From: Haematococcus lacustris
Taxonomy: Eukaryota; Chlorophyta; Chlorophyceae; Chlamydomonadales; Haematococcaceae
Reading direction: 5' to 3'
DNA length: 64,000 nt
Assembly: GCA_030144725.1 (NCBI GenBank)
Contig: JASKMD010000007.1
Location: forward strand, 4,930,563 to 4,994,562
Part shown: one piece after another, positions 35,516 to 46,562 of the stretch
Position numbering within the stretch: position 1 is the stretch's first letter
Layout: every line of letters begins with the position of its first letter
Program-made: the position numbers and the translations under genes
The notes under the pieces: generated by a model
The model's input: only the letters and a program-made list of their open reading frames with translations
Told to the model about the DNA's origin: nothing
Databases searched by the model: none

Positions 35516-36452
35516 CATCACTCGTGCAAATTAAGGGCTGGCTGGCTTGAAAAACTTGAGAGTTCAGGTCTGAAACTTGGCATGTAGGTTGTTGAGACCT
35601 AGGGGAGGTCAAGACTCTCTTGGGCCAAAGTGTAATTCTCACTCGGTGTCGAGTTGTTGGACCAGGTGTGGGGCTGTGACCCTGATTTTGGCTAAGGGAG
35701 TTGGCACCGAGTGATCAAAGTGTCTTTTCATGAAATGTGAGTATGAGAGGTTGTAGAGGGTGGTTACAGCTGCCCAACCTAGTAGGTAGCATGCAAAAAG
35801 TCCAAGCCAGTGATGAGCTATGGCCCGTGTCCTAGGACCCTGCGCAGGGTCCTTGTCACAACCATGAGCGTGACTGTGCGGAATGCGTGACATGGACGAG
35901 CCATGCAAGCATGACAGGCGGTTGTATTACGATAGATGGTGATTAGTGGATGATGGTTGATGTGACCTAGCTTATGTGGATGGATTTGTGTGTGTATCCT
36001 GCGACTTGCATAATAGTTCTGACATGGTTGCATGGGGGTTGGGTATTTGTAGTGGATTGGGATGCTGCGGCGGCAGCTTAGAAGACCTTACCAGCTGTCC
36101 GATGTAATCACGGGCACCCAAGTCTGGAGGTATTCTCAGCTCACTGCCATCGGCATCTGAAGGCCGGCACCATACTGGTGACGGGTATCAGCTTTGCCTT
36201 GCTTGCTGCTAGTCGAGGCGTCCTTACTCATTTCGTTTGCTATCTTACATTTCTTCTAAGCTTTTTTCCCCGGAGGAAGGTTATCAATTGCCTTCAGCTG
36301 TCGACAGACGGACGTCTGGGCGTCAGCATCTTCACTTCGGCTGCAGTCCTGGGCACTCCGGGGTGTTTAGGCTGCAGCCAGCCGTAGCTCCGCGGTGCGT
36401 GTTTCTTTAACACGTTCGCCCAGTGCACTAGCGCTTACATCCGCATTCGTGC
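35516..36452. other. No confident gene; possible leader of older Gypsy element
   Basis: No open frame is convincing. The right part may hold the 5' LTR or leader of the following retroelement; no direct repeat to prove an LTR is available because its 3' end is lost. Confidence 0.35.
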
Positions 36453-39400
36453 TTGCGCGAGGTGGCTGCCATAACTCAGCCGCCTGTACTGGGCACACCG
36501 TTGGAGCTTAACGGACCGTACAGCTCCACGGACAACCCAGTCTTCGACGCAGCAGCACCGCCCCAGGAACCAGCCCCAGCCCCAACCCGCAGCAGTCGAG
36601 CAGTACAACCCATGGCGCTCGTCTCCATGGCGGTGCCAGAGCTTACAGGCACTTCCCGCCTGGCCTTCAGAGCTTTCAGCCTCAAGCTGCGGGCGTACCT
36701 AGGCCTCAACCTCCACATACCGGTGAATGCGTTCCATCACCTGCTGGCCAGCTCTGCCATGGATGGCGTGTTCTTTCAGTCCATTGCAGATGCTTATGAA
36801 CAGCTGGTAGATGGCTGGGGCGACGTGGCTGACAGGGCAGAAGCATTAGAGGCCTTGCTAGACCTGGTGGAGGAGCAGCTGATAGACCCACCCAGCCACC
36901 AGGCAGGCCTAGACCCAGCTCTCGTGCTAGGGGGCAAAGGGTGCAGCAGCGCTAAGGCTTTCGCCACAGCCTTTGAGAGCGCTGTGAATGAGGCCATCAG
37001 GCGTGGCACACTAACCCACTTCACTGCCATCAACCACCTCTTCTCCCATTGCCTGCAAGTGCCCACCATGCGCCAGGAGCAGCGCACCAAGCTCGGGGAC
37101 GAGGCTGTCCGCCTATTCCACCAGGCTGTGCCGGATGCAGAGGACCGGCAGGATCAGCGCGCCTTCAGAGCTGCCTTGCATGCAGTCAGTGCAGCGCATG
37201 AGAACCTGCTTGACAGCATGCGTTATGTGCCTGCCGTTGCTGATCGCCCACCGCTACGCGCAGAGCAGGACCCAGTGTCAGAGGAGGTGCTCCTGTTGCG
37301 GCAGCAGTTGGCTGAGCTTCAAGCTCGGGCGCTGCCTCAGCCCCCGCATCGCCAGCGTGCCCGGCAGCCCATGCCACAGCCCTTGCTGCAGCCCATGCCA
37401 CATCACCTGCAGCAGCCCATGCAGCAAATGGGTTACCCAATGTCGCACCCTGCCATGCAGCAGCGGTTGCCATCTGTCATGCCCATGTCCCAAGCTTTTG
37501 CTGCGCCACCAATGCAGCTGGGTTATGCAGCCATGCCTCAGCCTGCCTTGCGTAGTGCACCCATGCAGCATGCGCCCATGCCGACCCAGCGCTCGCGGCC
37601 TGCCAAGACCTGCCCTCTTCACCCCTATGCTGGCCATGATTTGGCTGAGTGCAGGCAGTTCCAGGCTATGCCACCTCATGAGCAGCAGAGAGTCATCGGT
37701 GGAAATGCTCCGCGCGCAGCGCATGCAGTGGCTGCGCACCCGGCTGGCAGTGTGGTGTCCCGCGTCATCACTGACCCTAGGCAACGCACGCCTCTGCTGG
37801 ACAGGGGGTATGTGCCTGATGCCCCAGCCCATGCGCAGCACACCTGCAGCTACTGCCACAAGCGCTACCATGCCCCTGAGCGTTGCTTCAAGCTGTACCC
37901 CCACATGCAAGCAGCTCCTTCCCCCAGCCTGTCAGGTCCTGCTCGAGCCCACACCGTGTCAGCAGAGGGGTCCGGGTTGGGTGCATGGGACATGTCAGGG
38001 CATTGGGTGTCGCAGGATGCGCGGGTGCAACCCCTCTCCTACCCTGAGCATGGCAGCTTCTGCATCATCACAGCTAATGCAGCCAGAGCAGTGCCATTCA
38101 CGCCTATGTCTGCAGCCCTGCCTGCTGGTGCCACCCACACCCTGCCTAAGGCTGCAGCCCCTGCTCCTCCTGCTGCCCCAGCCACCACCCCCACCATGGG
38201 CTCTGTGTTTGCCACCCAGCCCGGCCTGCAGGAGCTGGCTGTGCAGCTGCAGCACCTTGCTCAGCGTGTGATGCGTATTGAGCAGCACCTCTCGCCCAGT
38301 GTCGCACCTGTTGACACTGCTGCTCACATCGCTGCTGAACCTCCACGAGCGGCCGCTGTGCGTGCTGCCTGCCACACCGCCGTGCCCAACCAACACCTCA
38401 CCTACTTCTCCAACGTCACGGTGCAGTCAGGGTGTGCAGTGGCTGACAGTGAGGGCCAGCTGCATCTGCTCCAGGGTGTCATGCTGGACGGGGGCAGTGA
38501 CAGCTGCCTCATTTCACATGAGTGTGCAGCCGCGCTGAACCTGCCCCTCACCCCTTGCAGCCGTCGCTTGTCCACTGCGAGTGGTGCAGAGGCCTTAGCC
38601 ACCCAGGTTGCCACCCTGCGCGTGAGTCTCAGCTATGGCACTCCCCATGCCATGGTGCACGACCTGGAGGCCATTGTCATGCCTCCTGGTAGCCCCCTTG
38701 CTTACGACCTGCTGCTTGGAGCCAACTTCCTCTCGCAGACCAAGGGCGTGTGCGATGTGTACGACCGGCAGTTCTCTTATTGCCCCCGGCTGCACAGCCA
38801 TGGAGACGTCCGCACCTCTCACTCACTGCCAGTCACTGGGCCCAAAGGCTGCCTTCCCCTCCTATACTCAGCGCCCATGGGCAGCAGCCAGCTGCTTGTG
38901 GCTTGCACTGCCGTGTCCCACAGCCAGGTTCAGCCCTGTGCAACCAGCGGCACCGCCTCTGCCATGATTCACACCTCGCCTTTGGTGCATGCGCAAGTGG
39001 GGACACCTCTTGCAGCGTCTGGCACCACCACACCCAGCGCAGTCAGCCGTGGGGGTGACCTAGCAGCTGTAGAGGGCGCCTTGAGCAGGGTGGCCGCCGG
39101 TGATGCACCCATACCAGCAGGATCAGGGGTGAAACCGGTGCGCAGCCCAGCCCAGCCAGTCACCCGCAGGGGGGGAGGGGCAGCTGTCATTTCTGTCCCC
39201 TCCTCAGCACTAGACCCTGCAGCTCGGCGCATGTCTATGCCAACCAGCGCACCGCAGCCTTCAGCATCCCACCTGGCTGTGGGCACCGCTGCAGCCCGGC
39301 GCTCCGCCATCCCACTGACCACGGCCCCACCACCGCAAGTTCCTCCCATGCCTCCGCTGCGCGCATCCCCTCCACCTACGCCGCAGCGCTCCACCAGGGA

Positions 39401-39929
39401 AGTGGCATGGGGGTCTCTCTCACCGCTGCGGTTGGTTCTCTCTCTCCTCTTCCTCTTCTGGCTGCCCTCCATGGTGTCTTGCCTGCCGCCCCCTGTGCCG
39501 GGCATGTGCTCACCTGCCATCTCCTGCTCTGCCATCACCATGGTGCTGCCTGATGGTCCTGCTGTCAATCCCTCCCCACAACAATACACCCAGCTGCCCA
39601 ATGGTGTGTTGTTGGCTCAGCATGCGGCTCTATCCCAGCAGCAAGCACATCGCATGGCGGCTCTGGTTGCAGCTCATCCAGGTGCTTTTGCTCATTCTCT
39701 GAGTGACCTCACTGGTTACAAGGGCCCACGCGGTGCTTTTCGCATTGAGCTGTCCACCACAGATCCCATCATCACCAAGCCCCGCCGCTATTCTGACCTG
39801 GAGCTGCAAGTGACGGACAAGAAGGTCAAGGAGCTGGAGGAGGCAGGCATCATCCAGCCCGTCACTGGCCCGTGCGACTATGCCTCGGCACCCACCCTGC
39901 CCATAAAGAAAGATGCCCAGGGGCAGTGG
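36453..39929 (+). pseudogene. Older Gypsy-like gag-pro-(RT) polyprotein, truncated
   Basis: An uninterrupted plus-strand frame; the first in-frame ATG is 36,612. In order it encodes a capsid-like helical region (about residues 60-270), a Met/Pro/Gln-rich stretch, a zinc knuckle CSYCHKRYHAPERC (about residue 470), a protease-like VMLDGGSDSCLIS where DGG replaces the usual D-T/S-G, a hydrophobic LSPLRLVLSLLFLFWLPS, and the first part of a reverse transcriptase: RGAFRIEL, ELEEAGIIQPV, SAPTLPIKK. It stops before the catalytic YxDD because the younger chromovirus inserted at 39,930. Remaining pol, if any, is beyond the N gap. RNase H and integrase are not visible. Confidence 0.8.
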
Positions 39930-40137
39930 TGTAGCGTGCAAGACACCACGCTGACAACCGTTAACTACCTTCGTTCCCACAGCGTGACACGGCCAGGGTT
40001 TAGAACGTTTCCCCCGAGGAGTCGAACCTCTGAAGCAGGTGTGCGCGAAGGCCCACCTGCCCCTTTCGCCCACCATGTCACACTGCAGTACAGAAGTACT
40101 CGGAGGCGAGCTAGGCTTCGAGGAGCCGTTCGCTACA
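39930..40137 (-). repeat. 3' LTR of chromovirus
   Basis: Begins TGTAGCGTGCAAGACACC and ends GTTCGCTACA on the plus strand, so it is bounded by TGTAGC/GCTACA short inverted ends. Identical to 45,865-46,062 over the visible length. Confidence 0.94.
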
Positions 40138-40152
40138 TTCCTCCCCCTCCAA
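40138..40152 (-). other. Polypurine tract
   Basis: On the minus strand GGAGGGGGAGGAA directly precedes the 3' LTR, the standard place for plus-strand priming of reverse transcription. Confidence 0.85.
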
Positions 40153-40209
40153 AGAGGAAACGTTCCGCCCTCGTGAGAACACGAGGACTCGCAACACTAA
40201 TTAGTGATG

Positions 40210-43200
40210 CTAGGACAAACCATGCACTGCATTATATGCAGTCAACACTTCCAGGCAGTTCACAAGGTTATTCCTCGGCTCCCATGTGTTGTAAGAGTCA
40301 TCATAACCCTGCCACTTAACTAAGTAGCCTCGTGCTTTACCAGCACGCACGCCACGATGGGCAAGCAACTTCTCCACCTCATACAGAGGCGCCTCATCCA
40401 ACCACTCCACAGGAGGAGGCAAGTGAGGATGCTCACTGGTGTAGGGTCTCAGAAGAGACACATGGAACACAGGGTGCATGCGTGCCATGGCTTGTGGCAG
40501 GTCCAGGCGAACAGCAACAGGACCTACATGCTCTAGCACCTTGAAAGGTCCTATGAACCTAGGCAGCAGCTTCTTAGCCTTACCTGGCTTCATCCTGAGG
40601 TTCTTAGTGCTAAGAAGCACCAACTGACCAGTGTGGTACTCCACTTCCTGGCGTCCCTTGTTGGCCATATAGGCCTGTCGCCGCTGAGCCAGCTCCATGA
40701 AGTGGCGAGCCTGCTTGACATTGCTCTGCCACCACTCAGACAGTCTCCTGGCAGTGGGACAGTACACCTCGCCAGGCAGCTCCAGCAGGGCAGGTGTCAG
40801 AGGTGACTGGCCAGTATTGACCAAGAAGGGCGTGGACTGGATGGACTCCTGCCAACTATTGTTGACAGCAAACTCAGCCAGAGATAGGAAGAAGGGCCAG
40901 TCAGACTGAGCAGGTGAGATATAATGGCGAAGCATTTCCTCTAGGGTACGATTGTACCTCTCAGTCTGACCATCAGACTGTGGATGATAGGCACTAGACT
41001 TACATTCCTTTACACCAAGAATGGTCATAATTGACGCCCAGAAATGATTAGTAAAATGGGAGCCCCTATCAGAGATGATTTCTCTAGGTACTCCATGGTG
41101 TTTAAACACATTGTCAATGAAGAGACGGGCAAAGCTCTCAGCATTCATAGACTCACGGCAAGGCACAAAGTGCACCATTTTAGATAGCCTGTCTACAAAC
41201 ACGGCAATGGCATCAAAGCCATGCTCACCAGGAGGTAGCTTAGTAATTAGGTCCATTGAAATAGACTCCCATCTGTCATAGGGTATGGCCAGAGGCGTGA
41301 GCAGGCCTCCAGGTTTGGTATTAACAGATTTGTTACGCTGGCAAGCATCACAGTTGGCCACATAATGGCGTACCTCAGACCTCATGCGGGGCCACCAGAA
41401 CATCCTGGAGATACGCTCCAGCGTTTTGGTAATGCCCACATGACCTGCAAACTGCGCATCATGCATCTCCACCAATATCCTGGTTTTGAGCTCTGGGCAG
41501 TTAGGGACCACTATCTGGTTCCTTTCTCTGGTGCGATACAGCCCATGCTGATCCTGATCATACTGATCCACCATGCTGGCAAAAGCCTCATCTGCTGCAT
41601 ACGCTGCCAGCAGCTGCTCTGTCATATTGACAGCATGCAGAGGGTGCAAAGGCACAGGGGGTGGGGGCAAAGGCTGCTCCAGCACCAACTGTGGCTGCGG
41701 CTCCTGCTGTGGCTGCTGCACAACTGGCTGCTGCTGCTGCACAGTAGCTTCCTCCCCCTCCAAAAGGCGCTTCCTGCTCCTGGTCATAACCATGACAGGG
41801 TTTGTGACAGGAGCATCAGGTATGCGTGACAGGGGGTCAGCAGGGTTAGTATCACCAGGCAGGTACTCTATGGTAAAATTATACCGTGAGAGGAACTCTA
41901 ACCATCTGGTTTGGCGTCTTGATAAGACCTTCTGCGTTTTCAGAGCCACTAAGGGCTTGTGATCTGTATATAGAGTGAAAGGGACACCCTCCAGGTAGCA
42001 ACGCCACTCTTTACACGCAGTAATGATAGCAAGTAATTCCTGCTCTCCAGTGGTGTAATTCTTCTCAGCTGGAATCAGCTTTTTGCTTAAATAAGCCAGA
42101 GGGTAACCCTCTTGCATGAGCACCGCTCCTACGCCTTGCAAAGAGGCATCACAATATACCTGGAAAGGCTTAGTGATATCAGGTATCTTAAGTAGAGGTA
42201 CTTTAGATATAGCATGTTTGAGAGCATCGAAAGCTTGTGATTTGTCATCAGGCCATTTATGCCAGCTAAACTCAGTGCCTGCTTTACCAGTCAGGTCAGT
42301 GAGCGGTGCTGCAAGAGCACTGAAATTGTGTACAAATTTGCGCACAAAATTGGCAGCACCAAGAAATTGCTGCATGGCAGTTAAACTGCGTGGCACTGGC
42401 CAAGAGGTGATGGATTTCACCTTATCAGGGTCAACAGCAATACCCTGATCACTGACAATGTGACCCAGAAATTTCAGGGCAGTTTTGAGAAACTCACATT
42501 TTGACAGCTTAGCTTGGAACTGATGTTTCCTGAGCAGCTCCAAGACTCTCCTCAGATGATTGAAGTGATCTGGAACTGATTTGGACATGATGAGTATATC
42601 ATCAATATACACCAGGGCACAGTCATTAATGACATCAGCAAAAGCATTATTCATAACACGTTGAAACGTGGCAGGTGCATTGGTTAATCCAAAGCATAGT
42701 ACCTTAAACTGGTACAAGCCAGTAGGTGTCCTGAAAGCTGTCTTGGGCACATCCTCATCAGGGATCCTAATCTGGTGATAACCAGCCTGTAGGTCAAGTG
42801 ATGAGAATACCGTGCAACCAGCTAACCTGTCAAACAGGTCATCCACTCTAGGCAGTGGGTACTGATCCCTCAAGGTAATCTTATTGAGCTGGCGGTAATC
42901 CACACACATCCTTAACTCACCTGACTTCTTTTTCACAAAGAGGACAGGGGCAGCATAGGGTGAGGATGACGGCTCAATGATGCCCTGTTCCAGGAAAGCA
43001 GCAACCTGCTTCTTCATCTCCAGCAGCTCAGGTTGGCTCATCTTATAAGACGGCAGAGCTGGTGGCTTACAGCCAGGCTGAAGAGGGATGGTATGTCCCA
43101 CTGGACGTTGAGGAGGCAGTTTATTGAAGGGTGCGAAGACGTCCTCAAACTCAGATATGAGCGCTGTCAGCTGAGCTGCCACAGCATGGGGAATGTTGGT

Positions 43201-43947
43201 AGGGTAATTGATAGGTGTGTCAGGGGGTGAGGTTGTTGATTGAGTGTGAGGGACAGGGTCATTGGACAGCAGATTTGCTGGAGAAGGGGTAGGGTGCACG
43301 GACAGCAGATTTGCTGGAGGGGGGGTAAGGTTGACGGGTTGAGAAGATATCAGAGCGACCAGAGATTGGCCTCCTTTTCTTAACCACTTGTATGCCACCT
43401 TAGCTGACACTGTAGCATGACTATGCTTGGCCAGTATATGGGCACAGTGTGGGGCCAGAATTGGCGCTGCAGGCTCACACTTGAGCACGGTCTTGTTAGC
43501 TGACATCTGCAGGGTCACTGTACGCGCCAGGTAATCCAGCAAAGCACCATTGGACTGCAACCAGTCGCTACCCATTAACACATCAAAAGCAGAGAACATC
43601 TCTGGCATAACTAACAAGTCTACTTGGCAGTTCAAAGACTGGACCTGCAGCTGTACAGTGCATGCATGTGTGCACATGACAGGCTGGCCATTTGCAACCT
43701 GGAACTCCCTAGGCTGCTGCAGTCTGTAGCTACTCAGAGAGTACATCTCAACAGCTGCACAATTGATGAAACTTGCTGCTGCACCACTGTCAAACAGCAT
43801 GGTGCAATTCCTACCATTCACCTTGCCAGAGAACGAGAAGTGTAAAACACTGTCGTCTGCAGCACTGTCCCTTGGCAAACATGCCTGCTTAACTGGCACA
43901 GTCCCACAGGCACCAACACAGGCCTGGCGCACTGGTTGGGCAAAGCC
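40210..43947 (-). CDS. pol: Chromovirus Pol: protease, RT, RNase H, integrase, chromodomain
   Basis: About 1,245 codons continue in the gag frame directly after its UGA. A retropepsin with LFDSGAAAS lies near residue 50 from the GTG at 43,932. The reverse transcriptase has FSSLDLQAGYHQI, LCFGLTNAPATFQ and the catalytic YIDD. RNase H has YCDASLQGVGAVL and YTDHKPL. The integrase has the HHCC finger (HVGITKTLERI ... CDACQR), and the catalytic triad in SMDLI, SDRGSHF and QTERYNRTLEE. A C-terminal chromodomain has YLVKWQGYDDSYNTWEP, placing the element among chromoviruses, whose chromodomains can direct integration to heterochromatin. The frame is intact. No ATG opens it, consistent with expression as a Gag-Pol fusion. 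Confidence 0.95.
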   Translation of the reverse strand, partial: GFAQPVRQACVGACGTVPVKQACLPRDSAADDSVLHFSFSGKVNGRNCTMLFDSGAAASFINCAAVEMYSLSSYRLQQPREFQVANGQPVMCTHACTVQLQVQSLNCQVDLLVMPEMFSAFDVLMGSDWLQSNGALLDYLARTVTLQMSANKTVLKCEPAAPILAPHCAHILAKHSHATVSAKVAYKWLRKGGQSLVALISSQPVNLTPPPANLLSVHPTPSPANLLSNDPVPHTQSTTSPPDTPINYPTNIPHAVAAQLTALISEFEDVFAPFNKLPPQRPVGHTIPLQPGCKPPALPSYKMSQPELLEMKKQVAAFLEQGIIEPSSSPYAAPVLFVKKKSGELRMCVDYRQLNKITLRDQYPLPRVDDLFDRLAGCTVFSSLDLQAGYHQIRIPDEDVPKTAFRTPTGLYQFKVLCFGLTNAPATFQRVMNNAFADVINDCALVYIDDILIMSKSVPDHFNHLRRVLELLRKHQFQAKLSKCEFLKTALKFLGHIVSDQGIAVDPDKVKSITSWPVPRSLTAMQQFLGAANFVRKFVHNFSALAAPLTDLTGKAGTEFSWHKWPDDKSQAFDALKHAISKVPLLKIPDITKPFQVYCDASLQGVGAVLMQEGYPLAYLSKKLIPAEKNYTTGEQELLAIITACKEWRCYLEGVPFTLYTDHKPLVALKTQKVLSRRQTRWLEFLSRYNFTIEYLPGDTNPADPLSRIPDAPVTNPVMVMTRSRKRLLEGEEATVQQQQPVVQQPQQEPQPQLVLEQPLPPPPVPLHPLHAVNMTEQLLAAYAADEAFASMVDQYDQDQHGLYRTRERNQIVVPNCPELKTRILVEMHDAQFAGHVGITKTLERISRMFWWPRMRSEVRHYVANCDACQRNKSVNTKPGGLLTPLAIPYDRWESISMDLITKLPPGEHGFDAIAVFVDRLSKMVHFVPCRESMNAESFARLFIDNVFKHHGVPREIISDRGSHFTNHFWASIMTILGVKECKSSAYHPQSDGQTERYNRTLEEMLRHYISPAQSDWPFFLSLAEFAVNNSWQESIQSTPFLVNTGQSPLTPALLELPGEVYCPTARRLSEWWQSNVKQARHFMELAQRRQAYMANKGRQEVEYHTGQLVLLSTKNLRMKPGKAKKLLPRFIGPFKVLEHVGPVAVRLDLPQAMARMHPVFHVSLLRPYTSEHPHLPPPVEWLDEAPLYEVEKLLAHRGVRAGKARGYLVKWQGYDDSYNTWEPRNNLVNCLEVLTAYNAVHGLS

Positions 43948-45813
43948 TCAACGGCGCCGGTCACCCCTGGAGCCTTGCTGCTTCCAGCCACTCTTGCCAG
44001 GGGGGCTGCGGTCCCGCTTCTGGGGCCGGGGGGGAAGATCCCCAGGAGGGTTGGCATGGCGGGAAGGGGGGCCCAAGGAGGCAGGGCGGGGGTAGCCGCT
44101 GACCCGGCGGGCCTCATCTGCTGGCAGGTGCTTCAGGTTGCAGTAGTCACGGAAGTGGTTGGGGTTCCAGCAGTGATGGCACGCATAGCCAGGAATTGGC
44201 AGGGTGGACCCGCCAGCAGCAGGTGCTGGGCACACAGGGGCCGTGGCAGGGGGAGCCTGGGCAGCACGGCCAGCATGGCGGCCCCCACCTTGGCTGCTGT
44301 GGCGGCTGCCACGGTGTCCTCCACTGCTGCTGCTGCTGGACACGTCCCAGTAAGGGCCACGATGGGCAGGAGGGGGTGGTCCTCCAGCAAGGCCAGGAGG
44401 AGTCCTGAGGCGGTTCATCTGCTTAGGGGGCACAAAGGCAGCCACATGGGGAGCAGGTGGGCGACGTCCCACATGGTTGGTAGCTACTGCAAACAGTACC
44501 TTCTGTGCATTCACAGCAGCCTGAATGGCATCGTTCAGGGTGGGGTCACGCATCAGGGCAAGATCATGCACCACCGAGGACTGCAGCTCAGATGTGAGCC
44601 CCCTAATGAAGGTGGCCACCAGCATAGCTGGTGCCATGCAGGTAGAACCTGCCACCGTCAGAGTGTTCCTGAAATCAGTGATGTAAGCATTCAAAGTGGA
44701 ACCAGCCGACATGCGCAAGGCATTGGGATCCAGGAGTTTCCTGCGGTGCACATCTGACTCATTGCGCAGGTCATCACCAGCCATTTCCTTAAAGGAAGCA
44801 CGCAGGTGGACCCATGTTGGCCTAGAGCCATGGGCAAGAATGTGAGCATTCCTGGTTGCAGGGTACCACACCTCTCTGGCTTTGCCTGTCAAGAAATTGG
44901 GCAAGGCATCAGCGGGGTCTATGCGCAAATATGCGCAGTGCACCTCAAGATCCTCACAGAAGATTTCTGCTACTCGGGAAGTGGCAAGGCACTGGTCCGT
45001 CCATTTGTCAGGACCTGGGATCTTAACCCTGGACATAGGGACTGGTGCAGCAAGTGTTGCATTGGCAGGAGGTGCAACCTGAGACAGAGGTGTCTGTCTG
45101 CCTGACAGCGGGGCCACAGGTGCAACAGTGCCTGACAAGGCTGGCGCAGCACCAAGAGCAGGTAACGCGGCAGAGGTGCCACTGCTTCTGTTCACAACAG
45201 GCCTGTCTGACTGGCTGCGAATGGCTGCAACACCTTGCTCTCCACTCACCACCACATTCTGGCGGTCCTGCAGGCTTTCCATCTCCGAGAGCTCAGCTCG
45301 CACGCGGACAGCCTCGTTCTGGGCAGCCTCCAGGTGCGCAGTGACCCCCACCAGCTGCTGGCGCAGGCGCTGAATCTCATCAGCTGCAGCTGCTGCGGCA
45401 GAAGTGCCGACTTCGGGGAGGATGGGCGCAGCTGTCAGGGCTCCCGCATACGAGAGAGAGCCAACGCCAGCAGCAGTCGCAGGAGGAGCAGGAGCAGCCT
45501 GAGGCTGAGCAGAAACGATGCTGTTCAGAGAAGTCAGAACAGATCTCAGCAAGTCCAGCGCCTGGGCGGGCTGCAGGCCTGTGATCTTCTCGACGTCTGC
45601 GAAAGCAGGGGCTGCAGCAGAAAGAGAGGGCGTGTTGTTGGCAGCAGGTGCCGTGCCAGTAATTGGCGCCCCGGCCGCAACAGGGAGTCCTGCTGGGGCT
45701 CCAGCGGCCGTGCTTGGAGTCGCTGGGGGCGGGGAACCAGGAGTCTGGCCCCCTGGAGCGGGACGCTCAGCCCGTTTGTCTCCGCCAGGCGGAGGTTCCT
45801 TGTTAGCAGTCAT
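43948..45813 (-). CDS. gag: Chromovirus Gag
   Basis: Starts at ATG 45,813 and encodes 621 residues. After a Pro/Ala-rich leader come a coiled-coil-like EIQRLRQQLVG region, a capsid-type retrotransposon gag domain (CEDLEVHCAYLRI, TGKAREVWYPATR, LNAYITDFRNTL), a Gly/His-rich stretch, and a zinc knuckle CHHCWNPNHFRDYC for RNA binding. It packages element RNA in cytoplasmic particles. The stop UGA at 43,950-43,948 lies in the same frame as pol, so Pol may be made by stop-codon read-through. Confidence 0.93.
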   Translation of the reverse strand: MTANKEPPPGGDKRAERPAPGGQTPGSPPPATPSTAAGAPAGLPVAAGAPITGTAPAANNTPSLSAAAPAFADVEKITGLQPAQALDLLRSVLTSLNSIVSAQPQAAPAPPATAAGVGSLSYAGALTAAPILPEVGTSAAAAAADEIQRLRQQLVGVTAHLEAAQNEAVRVRAELSEMESLQDRQNVVVSGEQGVAAIRSQSDRPVVNRSSGTSAALPALGAAPALSGTVAPVAPLSGRQTPLSQVAPPANATLAAPVPMSRVKIPGPDKWTDQCLATSRVAEIFCEDLEVHCAYLRIDPADALPNFLTGKAREVWYPATRNAHILAHGSRPTWVHLRASFKEMAGDDLRNESDVHRRKLLDPNALRMSAGSTLNAYITDFRNTLTVAGSTCMAPAMLVATFIRGLTSELQSSVVHDLALMRDPTLNDAIQAAVNAQKVLFAVATNHVGRRPPAPHVAAFVPPKQMNRLRTPPGLAGGPPPPAHRGPYWDVSSSSSSGGHRGSRHSSQGGGRHAGRAAQAPPATAPVCPAPAAGGSTLPIPGYACHHCWNPNHFRDYCNLKHLPADEARRVSGYPRPASLGPPSRHANPPGDLPPRPQKRDRSPPGKSGWKQQGSRGDRRR

Positions 45814-45844
45814 ATTGCTTAGGAAAGGAAGGTAACGTTAAGCA

Positions 45845-45864
45845 ACGTCGGTCGGAAACCAAAA
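45845..45864 (-). other. Primer-binding site region
   Basis: On the minus strand the 5' LTR is followed after two to three bases by TGGTTTCCGACCGAC. The leading TGG is what a tRNA 3' CCA end would pair with. I cannot assign the tRNA. Confidence 0.6.
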
Positions 45865-46062
45865 TGTAGCGTGCAAGACACCACGCTGACAACCGTTAAC
45901 TACCTTCGTTCCCACAGCGTGACACGGCCAGGGTTTAGAACGTTTCCCCCGAGGAGTCGAACCTCTGAAGCAGGTGTGCGCGAAGGCCCACCTGCCCCTT
46001 TCGCCCACCATGTCACACTGCAGTACAGAAGTACTCGGAGGCGAGCTAGGCTTCGAGGAGCC

Positions 46063-46562
46063 NNNNNNNNNNNNNNNNNNNNNNNNNNNNNNNNNNNNNN
46101 NNNNNNNNNNNNNNNNNNNNNNNNNNNNNNNNNNNNNNNNNNNNNNNNNNNNNNNNNNNNNNNNNNNNNNNNNNNNNNNNNNNNNNNNNNNNNNNNNNNN
46201 NNNNNNNNNNNNNNNNNNNNNNNNNNNNNNNNNNNNNNNNNNNNNNNNNNNNNNNNNNNNNNNNNNNNNNNNNNNNNNNNNNNNNNNNNNNNNNNNNNNN
46301 NNNNNNNNNNNNNNNNNNNNNNNNNNNNNNNNNNNNNNNNNNNNNNNNNNNNNNNNNNNNNNNNNNNNNNNNNNNNNNNNNNNNNNNNNNNNNNNNNNNN
46401 NNNNNNNNNNNNNNNNNNNNNNNNNNNNNNNNNNNNNNNNNNNNNNNNNNNNNNNNNNNNNNNNNNNNNNNNNNNNNNNNNNNNNNNNNNNNNNNNNNNN
46501 NNNNNNNNNNNNNNNNNNNNNNNNNNNNNNNNNNNNNNNNNNNNNNNNNNNNNNNNNNNNNN
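46063..46562. other. Assembly gap, 500 N
   Basis: Exactly 500 unknown bases, suggesting a default gap size. It hides the end of the chromovirus 5' LTR, its target duplication and any remaining part of the older Gypsy element. Confidence 0.99.

Larger units (their letters stand above)
39930..46072 (-). mobile_element. Young Gypsy chromovirus (LTR retrotransposon)
   Basis: Element on the minus strand with 208-bp LTRs (TG...CA). The 3' LTR is 39,930-40,137; the 5' LTR starts at 45,865 and runs into the N gap, with its end inferred at about 46,072. All 198 visible bases of the 5' LTR equal the 3' LTR, indicating very recent insertion. gag and pol are intact. It sits inside the older Gypsy-like frame. 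The target duplication cannot be checked because the right flank is in the gap. Confidence 0.93.

Noticed and set aside
43936..44757. Plus-strand open frames inside the chromovirus
   Set aside because: They are antisense shadows of the intact gag and pol frames.
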